A stretch of DNA of 64,000 nucleotides from Chitinophaga costaii (GTDB lineage Bacteria > Bacteroidota > Bacteroidia > Chitinophagales > Chitinophagaceae): positions 62,001-126,000 of the forward strand of contig NZ_FMAR01000009.1 in assembly GCF_900094705.1 (NCBI RefSeq). Direction: 5' to 3'. Numbering within the stretch: the stretch's first letter is position 1; every line of letters begins with the position of its first letter. Positions 44,466 through 52,803 of the stretch are shown here, piece by piece. Position numbers and translations under genes: made by a program. The notes beneath the pieces are model-generated. The model saw nothing but the letters and a program-made list of their open reading frames with translations. It did no database searches and had not been told where the DNA came from.

Positions 44466-45059
44466 TTAAAAGAAAAGATACAGGGTCATATACACGAGGA
44501 GTGCCGAAGGAATATCCCCGAAGCGGGCACGTAATAATTGCAAGGCCCGGTAAATTTGTTTTTTCACGGTTTCTTCGGAAATGCCCAACTGCGCGGCTAT
44601 TTCCCGGTGGCTGAGGTGCTGCTCCCGGCTCAGGCGAAACACCTGTTGCATGCGCTCGGGCATGCCGGCCACCACCTCCTCCATTTGTGCACTCACTTCT
44701 TTCAGGGCCAGGGCCTGATCGGCCGCTGGCGCTGCGGGTGTGGTCTTCGACAAAAATTCGAGGTAGTTAGAGCGGGTAATGTTTTTTTCGATATACCGAA
44801 TCGCTCCGTAACGTGCGCTATTAAATAAGTAGGTGGAGAGGGCAGACCGGATATCGAGCGACTCCCGGCGCTTCCAGAGGGAAATGAAAAGTTCCTGCAC
44901 GATATCCTCCGCATCTGACTGCACTTGAACGGCGCGCATGACGTACACCAGCAACTTATCCCAATACCGGTTATACAGGAGCGTAAATGCATCCTTATCC
45001 CCTTGCTGCACCAAGACCAATAATTGTGAATCGGAATATTCCCCGGAGCTTTCCTTCAT
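44466..45059 (-). CDS. RNA polymerase ECF-type sigma-70 factor of the SusCD locus
   Basis: A 197-residue sigma factor. Region 2 contains DAFTLLYNRYWDKLLVYVMR and DAEDIVQELFISLWKRRESL. Region 4 contains MPERMQQVFRLSREQHLSHR and EIAAQLGISEETVKKQIYRAL. It heads a locus with FecR, SusC and SusD and would be released when the receptor binds its ligand. The start at 45059 (MKESSGEY) is more typical than the in-frame ATG at 45119. The hydrophobic C-terminus (ALLVYMTLYLFF) is characteristic of this Bacteroidota group. Confidence 0.93.
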   Translation of the reverse strand: MKESSGEYSDSQLLVLVQQGDKDAFTLLYNRYWDKLLVYVMRAVQVQSDAEDIVQELFISLWKRRESLDIRSALSTYLFNSARYGAIRYIEKNITRSNYLEFLSKTTPAAPAADQALALKEVSAQMEEVVAGMPERMQQVFRLSREQHLSHREIAAQLGISEETVKKQIYRALQLLRARFGDIPSALLVYMTLYLFF

Positions 45060-45152
45060 ACAACAGCCGTTATTTTTCTCCTTCCTGACAAACCTACCTA
45101 AATTTTCGCGAATACTCATATGCGCCCTGCCTGGTTAGTAAGGCGTGCTTAT

Positions 45153-46403
45153 TTACTTCACACAATGCTTTGCGGCTAGCATACCGCTGGTCCAGGCATG
45201 CTGGAAATTAAAACCGCCGGTAATACCATCTACATCCAGCACCTCGCCGGCAAAGAAAAGGCCGGGGGCTTTTTTGCTTTCCATGGTATTGGGATCTACT
45301 TCCGGCAATTGTATGCCCCCGCAAGTCACAAATTCTTCTTTGAAGGTGGTTTTGCCACTCACCGGGCATTCCATGGCGGTGAGCAGTTTGGTAAGCTGTA
45401 GCTGGGCCTTGGCCGGCATATCAGCCCATCGCATGTCTTCCGGAATGCCCGCCTGTAACAGCAAAAACTGCCAGAGGCGCTGGGGGAGGCCAAACTGGTT
45501 TTTACCATGCAATTTCTGTCCGCCCAGGGAGCGGGCAGCTTGCAGGGTTTCGCGCATACTGGTTTCGTGGTAGGCCGGCGTCCAGTTGATGATGGCGGTA
45601 AAGGTGTAGTTTTTATCAAACAGTTCCCGGGCGCCCCAGGCGGAGAGCCGCAGCACTGCCGGCCCGCTGAGCCCCCAGTGGGTAATGAGTACCGGGCCTT
45701 GCTCCTGTAGTTTGCTACCGGCTATTTTTACCTGCACCTCCGGAACGCTTACCCCCATGAGCGCGGTGATAGGGTGATGGGGCATATTGAATGTGAAGAG
45801 TGAGGGTACCGGTTCGGCAATATGGTGGCCGAGGGCCTGCAGCCATCCAAACTTGGCCGCCTGGGCATACCCACCGGCGGCAATGCATACGGCGTCTGCC
45901 TCCAGGCTATTGCCCTGGCCCAGCTCCACGATCCAGCCGGTATTGCCAGGCGGGGTGGAAAGGGTGTGGGCACCGGCCTTCCGGATGGCCAGCACCTCGC
46001 TGTTGGTACGCACCCGCACCCCATAACGGTCTGCCTCTTGTAGCAAACAGTCGATAATGGTTTGCGAACTATCGGTTACCGGAAACATGCGATTGTCTGC
46101 CTCAGCCTTCAGGGCTACCCCCCGTTCGGCAAACCAGGCAATGGTGTCCGGCACAAAGAAAAACCCAAAAGCCTTTTTCACAAAATGCTGCCCCCGGGGG
46201 TAGCGTTTGGCCATATAAGCCAGGTCTGGGGCGGCATGCGTAACATTGCAACGGCCACCACCAGACACCTTCACTTTGGAGAGTAATTTGCCCGTTTTTT
46301 CCAGTAAGATCACCTCCAGTGCCGGGTGCAGCCGGGCGGCATTTACCGCACAAAAGAATCCCGCCGCCCCGCCACCTATCACTACCAATCTGCGCTGCTT
46401 CAT
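45153..46403 (-). CDS. BaiN/RdsA-family NAD(P)/FAD-dependent oxidoreductase (HI0933-like)
   Basis: A 416-residue flavoprotein. The dinucleotide-binding motif GGGAAGFFCAVNAA lies at about 8-21. The HI0933-family segments KVKVSGGGRCNVTH, GCxLQEADRYGV-like (IDCLLQEADRYGVRV) and the C-terminal TCGGIQLPEVDPNTMESK, GLFFAGEVLDVDGITGGFN and FQHAWTSG are clear. Members use FAD and NAD(P)H, some to reduce bile acid intermediates, but the role in free-living Bacteroidota is unknown. It stands alone, ending about 95 bases before the ECF sigma gene. Confidence 0.92.
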   Translation of the reverse strand: MKQRRLVVIGGGAAGFFCAVNAARLHPALEVILLEKTGKLLSKVKVSGGGRCNVTHAAPDLAYMAKRYPRGQHFVKKAFGFFFVPDTIAWFAERGVALKAEADNRMFPVTDSSQTIIDCLLQEADRYGVRVRTNSEVLAIRKAGAHTLSTPPGNTGWIVELGQGNSLEADAVCIAAGGYAQAAKFGWLQALGHHIAEPVPSLFTFNMPHHPITALMGVSVPEVQVKIAGSKLQEQGPVLITHWGLSGPAVLRLSAWGARELFDKNYTFTAIINWTPAYHETSMRETLQAARSLGGQKLHGKNQFGLPQRLWQFLLLQAGIPEDMRWADMPAKAQLQLTKLLTAMECPVSGKTTFKEEFVTCGGIQLPEVDPNTMESKKAPGLFFAGEVLDVDGITGGFNFQHAWTSGMLAAKHCVK

Positions 46404-46533
46404 CTATTCAATGTATTTCAAGGGAATAATTGCTATTATTGTAGCCATATTTCAAAACACAATATTAAGCTGTTTTGGTGGTTGTTACTATTTGGAGTAG
46501 CTCCCTCGCAGCCTATTATAACTTTTGTAAACC

Positions 46534-49011
46534 ATGACGCATCCACGCTCCTTGTCACAAAGAATCAAGAGAAGACTCTACCTGCTTACGCCTGCCCTTT
46601 GCATTAGTTTGCTCTGCCTGTTCAGCTTCCTGCCGGACGACGAGTGGCCAGACGACATTACCAACGCTCTCCAGCAGTATGCGAATAGTTTCCCCCAGGA
46701 AAAGGTGTACCTGCACCTCGATAAAGATTATTATGCCGCCGGAGAAAGTATTTGGTTCAAAGCCTATCTAACCTTGCAGAACCTGCCCGATATTACAGCC
46801 CGCAACCTGTATGTGGAGGTGCTGAATAAAGACGGCGTAGTGATCGTTAAGAAAATGTTTGGCGCCCAGGGCAGCGGAGCGCCCGGCGAGCTGGTAATAC
46901 CCGCTAACGTAAAATCCGGCCAGTACCAGGTGCGCGCCTACACCGCCTGGATGCTCAATTTCGATGCCCACTTCCTCTTTTATAAGAACATCACCATCTT
47001 CGATCAAAGCACCAAAACAGTACCCACCGTTGCCCCGGCCAGCGATTACGCGGTACAGTTTTTCCCAGAAGGCGGCAACATGATCACTGGTGCTGCCAGT
47101 GTAGTAGCCTTTAAGGCCATTGACCAGAACGGCCTCCCCATCGCGGTAACAGGTACAGTAAAGGATAGTAAAGGGGCTACCGTAACCGATATTAAGACCC
47201 AGCACGATGGCATGGGCCAGTTTACCATTACCCCCGTCGCCGGCGAAACCTACCAGGCCGTGGTGCAGGCAGGCAGCGGTGCTGCCAAGACCCTCCCGCT
47301 ACCGCAGGCCATTGGCGAAGGTGCTTCCCTCAAGATCTTTAACCGGGGTGCCCGCATTTTCTTCCAGAGTGTGAGCGGCCCAAATAATACCGATGCGTAT
47401 AATGAAATGCTGGTGGTGGCCAGCATGCAACAGCAACTGGTATACCGCGCCATGCTGAATGTGAGCGAAGGCAAGATCAGTGGTTTTATTCCCACCCAGC
47501 AACTGCCTTCCGGTATTTTACAGATTACCCTATTCAAGAAAGACGGTACCCCCCTCTCCGAGCGCCTGGCCTTTGTGCGCCAGCCCGACCTCATGAACCT
47601 GTCGGTAAATGAGGGTACCATTAATCATAACCGCCGCACCCTTAACACTTTTACCGTAAAACTGCCGGATACCTTACAGGCCCACATTTCCGTGGCCGTC
47701 ACAGATGCCGACCAGGTAGTGGAAAACCCCGACCACCAGAATATTGTGAGCAACCTGCTCATGACCTCCGACCTTACCGGGTATGTACACGATGCCGGCT
47801 GGTATTTCCAGAACACAGCAGACAGTACCCTGCAAGGCCTGGACCTGGTGATGATGACCAACGGCTGGCGGCGTTTTGCCTGGAAACAGATCCTGAAAAA
47901 CCAATACCCCAGCATGCGCTTTCACTACGAACAGGGCATAGACCTGGGCGGCACCGCCTACACCACCGGCGGCAAACTGCCCATGATGAACGGCCAGTTA
48001 GATATGATCATTAAAGTGCCCGTAGATAGCAGCAGCTTTTATTCCAAAGTACAGGTGAATGGCCTCGGCGAATTTGCGGTAGACAACGCCCATTTTAGGG
48101 ATACAGCCCTTATTTATTACAAAGGTGCAGGCAAACAAGCCTTTACCGATGTAACGGTAAAGTTCAATGACCACTTCTTTGATTATAGCGTACCAGTAAA
48201 AACGCCCTACCCCTACCTGCTGCCACCACCTATTGATAACACTACGCTGAAAAACTTCCTGGCCACAGCCGCGCAGGGCAACCGCATTAACCGCAACATA
48301 CCCAGCATGACCAACCAGCCCATTCAACTGAAGGAAGTAAAAGTAGAAGAGAAAAAGGTGCGTCCAGAAGAGGAACTCGACAAACGCTATACCAGCGGTA
48401 TGTTCTCCGGTGGCGATGGATACGTGTTTGATCTTACCAAGGAAGCAAACATGTATCAAAACATTTTCCAATACCTGCAATCGCGGGTAGCGGGCCTGCA
48501 AATAACCGGCGACCTCTCTAACCCTACCATTCAATGGCGGGGCGGTAAACCTACTTTTTACCTGAATGAAATGCCTACCGATATCCAGATGCTATCTACC
48601 ATGTCTGTAACCGATATCGCCATGGTAAAGGTGTTCCGTCCTCCTTTCATGGGTGGTTTTAACGGTGCCAACGGTGCCATTGCCATTTACATGAAACGCG
48701 GCAATGAAGGCAATAGCGATAAGCCTTATAACAGTACCGACGGTAGCTTCAAAGACTTTGCTATTTTCAAAAAAGCAGGTTATGCGCTGGTAAAAGAATT
48801 TTATTCACCCGACTATGCGGTGGCTTCGCCCATGAACACACTGCCAGACCAGCGCCTTACGCTGTACTGGAACCCAGACATCCGCGTAGATCCAACTACC
48901 CGCACCGCCACCATTAGTTTTTATAACAACGACTTTACCCAACACTTCCGCGTAGTAGCAGAAGGCATGGCAGAAGATGGCAGTGTAGGAAGGGTATCTA
49001 AAGTATTTTAA
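46534..49011 (+). CDS. MG2-domain protein with C-terminal TonB-receptor-like plug domain
   Basis: An 825-residue exported protein with a hydrophobic N-terminal segment (about 15-32). Residues about 45-160 resemble an alpha-2-macroglobulin MG2 domain: EKVYLHLDKDYYAAGESIWF, FKAYLTLQNLPD, SGQYQVRAYTAWM. Several immunoglobulin-like segments follow. Residues about 640-740 resemble the plug domain of TonB-dependent receptors (NIFQYLQSRVAGLQITGD, IAMVKVFRPPFMGGFNGANG, AIAIYMKRG), but no barrel follows. This hybrid is common in Bacteroidota, and its role is unknown. A plug without a barrel suggests it docks onto another outer-membrane protein. Confidence 0.8.
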   Translation: MTHPRSLSQRIKRRLYLLTPALCISLLCLFSFLPDDEWPDDITNALQQYANSFPQEKVYLHLDKDYYAAGESIWFKAYLTLQNLPDITARNLYVEVLNKDGVVIVKKMFGAQGSGAPGELVIPANVKSGQYQVRAYTAWMLNFDAHFLFYKNITIFDQSTKTVPTVAPASDYAVQFFPEGGNMITGAASVVAFKAIDQNGLPIAVTGTVKDSKGATVTDIKTQHDGMGQFTITPVAGETYQAVVQAGSGAAKTLPLPQAIGEGASLKIFNRGARIFFQSVSGPNNTDAYNEMLVVASMQQQLVYRAMLNVSEGKISGFIPTQQLPSGILQITLFKKDGTPLSERLAFVRQPDLMNLSVNEGTINHNRRTLNTFTVKLPDTLQAHISVAVTDADQVVENPDHQNIVSNLLMTSDLTGYVHDAGWYFQNTADSTLQGLDLVMMTNGWRRFAWKQILKNQYPSMRFHYEQGIDLGGTAYTTGGKLPMMNGQLDMIIKVPVDSSSFYSKVQVNGLGEFAVDNAHFRDTALIYYKGAGKQAFTDVTVKFNDHFFDYSVPVKTPYPYLLPPPIDNTTLKNFLATAAQGNRINRNIPSMTNQPIQLKEVKVEEKKVRPEEELDKRYTSGMFSGGDGYVFDLTKEANMYQNIFQYLQSRVAGLQITGDLSNPTIQWRGGKPTFYLNEMPTDIQMLSTMSVTDIAMVKVFRPPFMGGFNGANGAIAIYMKRGNEGNSDKPYNSTDGSFKDFAIFKKAGYALVKEFYSPDYAVASPMNTLPDQRLTLYWNPDIRVDPTTRTATISFYNNDFTQHFRVVAEGMAEDGSVGRVSKVF

Positions 49012-49024
49012 AAAAAACGGAACA

Positions 49025-49549
49025 ATGCAGAGTATTGCCATCGACATGGATGAAACAATTGCAGACCCTATGCGCAAAGCGAGGGATTGGTATTTTCGCG
49101 ATCACGGCGTTACGTTTACCGAAGAACAGCTATATGGCCGTACCCTGGCAGAAGCCCTGCCGGAAGATAAAAGGGGCATCATTCATCAATACCTGCATAC
49201 GCCCGGCTTTTTCCGCGATCTGGCCACCTTTCCCCATGCAGTAGAGGTGATAGAACAACTGAACAAAAAATACAAGGTCTATATCGTGTCTGCCGCCATG
49301 GAATTTCCCACCAGCCTGCGCGACAAGTTCGATTGGCTACAGGACAACCTGCCCTTCCTTACCTGGAAGCAGTACTGCCTTTGCGGCGACAAAAGCATTG
49401 TGCAGACCGATTATATGATAGACGACCTGGCACGTAATTTTACCAACTTTAAAGGCAAAGCCTACTTATACCACGGCCATCATAATGTACACACGGAGGG
49501 TTATGAAAGAGTGCAGGACTGGGAAGATGTGGCGAGAAAATTATTGTGA
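49025..49549 (+). CDS. 5'(3')-deoxyribonucleotidase, NT5C type
   Basis: A 174-residue HAD-fold phosphatase. The nucleophile motif is DMDETIAD with Asp7 and Asp9, then the cap (RDWYFRDHGVTFTEEQLYGR), motif II in YIVSAAMEFPTSL, Lys in SLRDKFDWLQDNLP and motif III in TDYMIDDLARNF. Length and motifs match the NT5C family that removes the phosphate of deoxyribonucleotides. It starts 13 bases after the MG2 gene and is followed by a terminator. Confidence 0.9.
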   Translation: MQSIAIDMDETIADPMRKARDWYFRDHGVTFTEEQLYGRTLAEALPEDKRGIIHQYLHTPGFFRDLATFPHAVEVIEQLNKKYKVYIVSAAMEFPTSLRDKFDWLQDNLPFLTWKQYCLCGDKSIVQTDYMIDDLARNFTNFKGKAYLYHGHHNVHTEGYERVQDWEDVARKLL

Positions 49550-49578
49550 GAAAAACATGTAGTACAATACTTCGAATA

Positions 49579-49612
49579 TAAAAGCTGCGGGCTGTGAGCC
49601 GCAGCTTTTTTT
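49579..49612. terminator. Bidirectional terminator between nucleotidase and aspartase genes
   Basis: AAGCTGCGG/CCGCAGCTT stem (49582-49590 and 49599-49607) with an 8-base loop, T run on the right and A run on the left. It lies between two convergent genes and can end both transcripts. Confidence 0.88.
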
Positions 49613-49618
49613 ATGTAT

Positions 49619-51025
49619 TCACTGATTAATATATATGGGCTTAATCAGGTTTTGTAACGCAAAAATTTCGTCCCACTTTGCCTGGGTAATAAGGCGCTGT
49701 TCTTTTACCACCAGGTCGTGTACGGACTTGCCTGTTTCCAGTGCTTCCCGGGCTATAGCGGCCGATTTTTCATACCCGATAATGGGATTTAGTTGGGTAA
49801 CAATGCCAATGCTGTTCATCACCATCTGGCGGGTATGTTCCGCATTGGCGGTGATGCCCACCACACATTTTTCACGCAAGGTGATGCAGGCATTGGTCAT
49901 ATAAGTAATGGCCGTAAAGAGCGAGAAAGCAATGACCGGTTCCATTACATTGAGTTGCAATTGGCCCGCTTCGGCAGCCATGGTAACGGTGAGGTCTGCC
50001 CCAATTACATAAAACGCGGTTTGATTAACCACTTCGGGAATCACCGGGTTTACCTTGCCGGGCATAATAGAAGAACCAGGCTGCAAGGGCGGCAGGTTTA
50101 TTTCATGCAGTCCGGCTCGAGGACCGGAAGACAACAGGCGCAAATCGTTGCAGATTTTGGACACCTTTACGGCCGTACGTTTTAATACCCCGGATAATTG
50201 AACATAAGCACCCGCATCGTAAGTGGCTTCAATGAGATCGGCGGCCAGCTTTAAGTCTAGCCCCGTGATGTTGCGCAACTGATCCGTTACCAGGGCGGCA
50301 TAACCCGCAGGGGCATTTACGCCGGTACCGATGGCGGTAGCTCCCATATTGATTTCGGCAATCAGGCCTTTGCTGTCTTCAATGCGGGATAGTTCTTCCC
50401 GCAGGTTAGTAGCAAAAGCCTGGAACTCGTCGCCCATGCTCATGGGCACAGCGTCCTGAAGCTGGGTGCGGCCCATCTTTAATACGCCCTGAAAGGCCAC
50501 ACCTTTATCGGCAAAGGCATCTGCCAGGTCGCCGAGCGACTGGCGGTAGGCCGTGAGCTTATTGATGAGGGCAATGCGGAATGCTGTAGGATAGGCGTCG
50601 TTAGTAGACTGAGAGCAGTTTACATGGTTGTTGGGATGACAGAATTGGTAAGCACCCTTTTGGTGGCCCATGATCTCCAGGGCTACATTGGCAATCACTT
50701 CATTGGCATTCATATTCACCGACGTACCCGCACCGCCTTGTATCAGATCGGATAGGAACTGGTTGTTGAACTCCCCGGCGATCACGCGGTCGCAGGCCTT
50801 AACAATAGCATCGGCAATACCGGCGTCCAGCACACCCAGCGCTTTATTGGCCAGTGCGGCGGCTTTTTTAACATACCCCAACGCCTGTACGAAAAGCGGC
50901 TCCGATTGAAGCGGGATGCCGGTAATGTGAAAATTTTCCAGGGAGCGCAGGGTTTGTATGCCATAATAAACGTCTTGCGGGATCTCCCGTTCACCTAAAA
51001 AATCGTGTTCTAACCTGGTAGACAT
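49619..51025 (-). CDS. aspA: Aspartate ammonia-lyase
   Basis: A 468-residue cytosolic enzyme interconverting aspartate and fumarate plus ammonia. The start is placed at MSTRLEHDFLGEREIP, which matches the family N-terminus. An in-frame ATG 27 codons upstream is not used. Family features are YYGIQTLRSLENF, GGAGTSVNMNANEV, GRTQLQDAVPMS and the signature loop GSSIMPGKVNP at 317-327, whose Ser is catalytic. Fumarase class II shares the fold, but YYGIQT and the N-terminus favour aspartase. It is divergent from the lipase gene. Confidence 0.94.
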   Translation of the reverse strand: MSTRLEHDFLGEREIPQDVYYGIQTLRSLENFHITGIPLQSEPLFVQALGYVKKAAALANKALGVLDAGIADAIVKACDRVIAGEFNNQFLSDLIQGGAGTSVNMNANEVIANVALEIMGHQKGAYQFCHPNNHVNCSQSTNDAYPTAFRIALINKLTAYRQSLGDLADAFADKGVAFQGVLKMGRTQLQDAVPMSMGDEFQAFATNLREELSRIEDSKGLIAEINMGATAIGTGVNAPAGYAALVTDQLRNITGLDLKLAADLIEATYDAGAYVQLSGVLKRTAVKVSKICNDLRLLSSGPRAGLHEINLPPLQPGSSIMPGKVNPVIPEVVNQTAFYVIGADLTVTMAAEAGQLQLNVMEPVIAFSLFTAITYMTNACITLREKCVVGITANAEHTRQMVMNSIGIVTQLNPIIGYEKSAAIAREALETGKSVHDLVVKEQRLITQAKWDEIFALQNLIKPIYINQ

Positions 51026-51124
51026 ATCCGTAAAAATTATCGCTAAATGTAAGACAACTTTGGCATTGAAGCGCAGGCAAAAGGGGATCACATTTGTTAA
51101 ATCCATTCCAGTACTTTACATTCA

Positions 51125-52234
51125 ATGATGATGAAGCGATTCCGTTATTTTTGGCTGCTGGCGTTGTGCTGGGGCGTAACGCTGCAAGCCAACGCCCAAC
51201 ACCTGCAGGCGGGTTTTGATGCCCGGGAATATGAAGAATTATTACGGCTGTCCATCCGGCATAGAGATACACCCTGGCGGCAGGTAAGCACCCCCGCACC
51301 CGCCTCCCGCCTGGTATACCGGTCGCCCGTAACCGGCCTCCAAAACCGCTGGGATTTGTGGCTACGGCCCGATGGGGTAGGCATTATCAGCATTCGCGGC
51401 ACCACCGGTGCCGCTGAGTCTTGGATGGAAAATTTCTATGCCGGTATGATTGCCGCACAAGGGAGTATACACCTGAACGACACGACAAACTTCCCCTACC
51501 GCGTGGCCACAGATAGCGCCGCCTACGTACACGTGGGCTGGATGATAGGCCTTGCATCGTTGGCACCAGATATTGTACAAAAAATAAAGGCTTACTACCG
51601 GCAAGGCATACACGAATATATTATTATGGGCCATAGCCAGGGCGGCGCCATTGCCTTCCTGCTCCGCTCCTACCTGGCCTACCTTGACGATCCTGATATG
51701 CCCAAAGATATTGTGTACAAAACCTATTGCAGCGCCGCTCCCAAACCCGGTAACCTGTACTACGCTTACGACTTCGACTACCTAACCCGCAACGGCTGGG
51801 GCTTCCGCATTGTAAACGCCCGCGATTGGGTACCGGAAACACCGTTCTCGTTGCAAACTACCCGCGACATGAATCCGGTAAGCCCCTTCCCCTACGTAAA
51901 GCCCCTGCTTAAAAAACAAAAACTATTGGTGCGCTGGGTGGTGCGCTCCCTGTATAATAAAATGGATCGCAGCAGCCGCAAAGCCAGCCGCCGTATGGCA
52001 CATACCCTGGGCCCCTTGCTAGGCAAGCGGGTGAAACAATCGTTACCCGGTTATGTGCAGCCCCCTTTCGCGCCGAGTAATGCTTATATGACCGCCGGTA
52101 GCCCGGTGATCCTGCAACCTACACCGGCGTATTATGCGAGATATCCATTTGATGGGAAGAATGTTTTTGTACATCACCAGATGGAGCAGTATTTGTTTTT
52201 GTTGCATGCGCAGTATGCGGAGGCGTTTAGGTGA
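51125..52234 (+). CDS. Secreted class 3-type lipase family protein
   Basis: A 369-residue exported alpha/beta hydrolase. The signal peptide MMMKRFRYFWLLALCWGVTLQANAQ is cut short here to its ends: MMMKRF and TLQANAQ. The substrate-binding region has ISIRGTTGAAESWMENF, and the nucleophile elbow is GHSQGG with Ser171. YCSAAPKPGN and VNARDWVPETPF carry the probable catalytic Asp. These are features of lipase class 3 (PF01764). Three adjacent ATGs at 51125-51133 are possible starts. The preferred lipid substrate is unknown. The gene is the last core-like gene before the AT-rich island. Confidence 0.88.
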   Translation: MMMKRFRYFWLLALCWGVTLQANAQHLQAGFDAREYEELLRLSIRHRDTPWRQVSTPAPASRLVYRSPVTGLQNRWDLWLRPDGVGIISIRGTTGAAESWMENFYAGMIAAQGSIHLNDTTNFPYRVATDSAAYVHVGWMIGLASLAPDIVQKIKAYYRQGIHEYIIMGHSQGGAIAFLLRSYLAYLDDPDMPKDIVYKTYCSAAPKPGNLYYAYDFDYLTRNGWGFRIVNARDWVPETPFSLQTTRDMNPVSPFPYVKPLLKKQKLLVRWVVRSLYNKMDRSSRKASRRMAHTLGPLLGKRVKQSLPGYVQPPFAPSNAYMTAGSPVILQPTPAYYARYPFDGKNVFVHHQMEQYLFLLHAQYAEAFR

Positions 52235-52261
52235 TGGGGGAATTGAACTTTACCTAGAAAT

Positions 52262-52410
52262 CAGGACCCCAATTAAGCTGCCTTTTTTAAGGATATATTT
52301 TCCATTTCAAACTTGTATGCTGACGGTGACAAATATTGTAATGCAGAATGTTTTCTCATCCTATTGTACCAAATTTAGATATACCTGAAAAATTTTACTG
52401 CTGGCTTCTT
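52262..52410 (-). mobile_element. Decayed 3' end of an IS3-family (IS150-type) element
   Basis: Read leftwards from 52395 to the stop at 52273, the frame gives FFRYI, a stop codon at 52375-52377, then IWYNRMRKHSALQYLSP and SAYKFEMENISLKKAA. This is the C-terminus of an IS3-family OrfB transposase (usual form YIEVWYNRKRKHSALGYLSP). The stop replaces the expected Glu, so it is dead. The segment TCAGGACCCC at 52261-52270 resembles an IS3 terminal end. Nothing of orfA or the DDE core was found nearby. Confidence 0.75.
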
Positions 52411-52803
52411 TCCTGCTGGTCAAATACACCATGAGGATAGATCATCTCCCTTGTAAGCATGAAAAAATGCACTACCAACTCACTATCTTAGCAATTTCCT
52501 TTACAAAGCATACTACCTCTTTTCCCAGCCTTTTAAAGCGCTTCTTAGAAATAATAACTGACATATTGATCACCGATCGCAGTGAAGAAACAAACTTGAT
52601 TTCGGTTTTTATCGCCTATAAAGCTCATACTGATCGCCTCCAGTAGTAAATAAGCATTCCTACCTGATTTCATGGACCACTTTTTTGATATCTATTACTA
52701 AATTAATATTTTTACACATTTAACTTAGTGTCCATCAAAATAGGGAAACATCCATACTTTTATTATTTAGCTCCTATTTTGTAAGGATAAAATTTAACAC
52801 ATT
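52411..52803. other. AT-rich gene-free stretch before the SUKH gene
   Basis: No convincing gene. A 71-codon rightward frame at 52431-52646 has neither a promoter nor any recognisable motif. On the leftward strand only short frames broken by stops appear. The last 100 bases are very AT-rich and presumably hold the promoter of the gene at 52804. TATTTTG near 52776 is a near match to the -7 box with one base less spacing. Confidence 0.4.

Noticed and set aside
52431..52646. 71-codon rightward frame in the AT-rich spacer
   Set aside because: No promoter, no motif and no conserved-looking pattern. It was considered as the end of another decayed transposase but gives no family signature.
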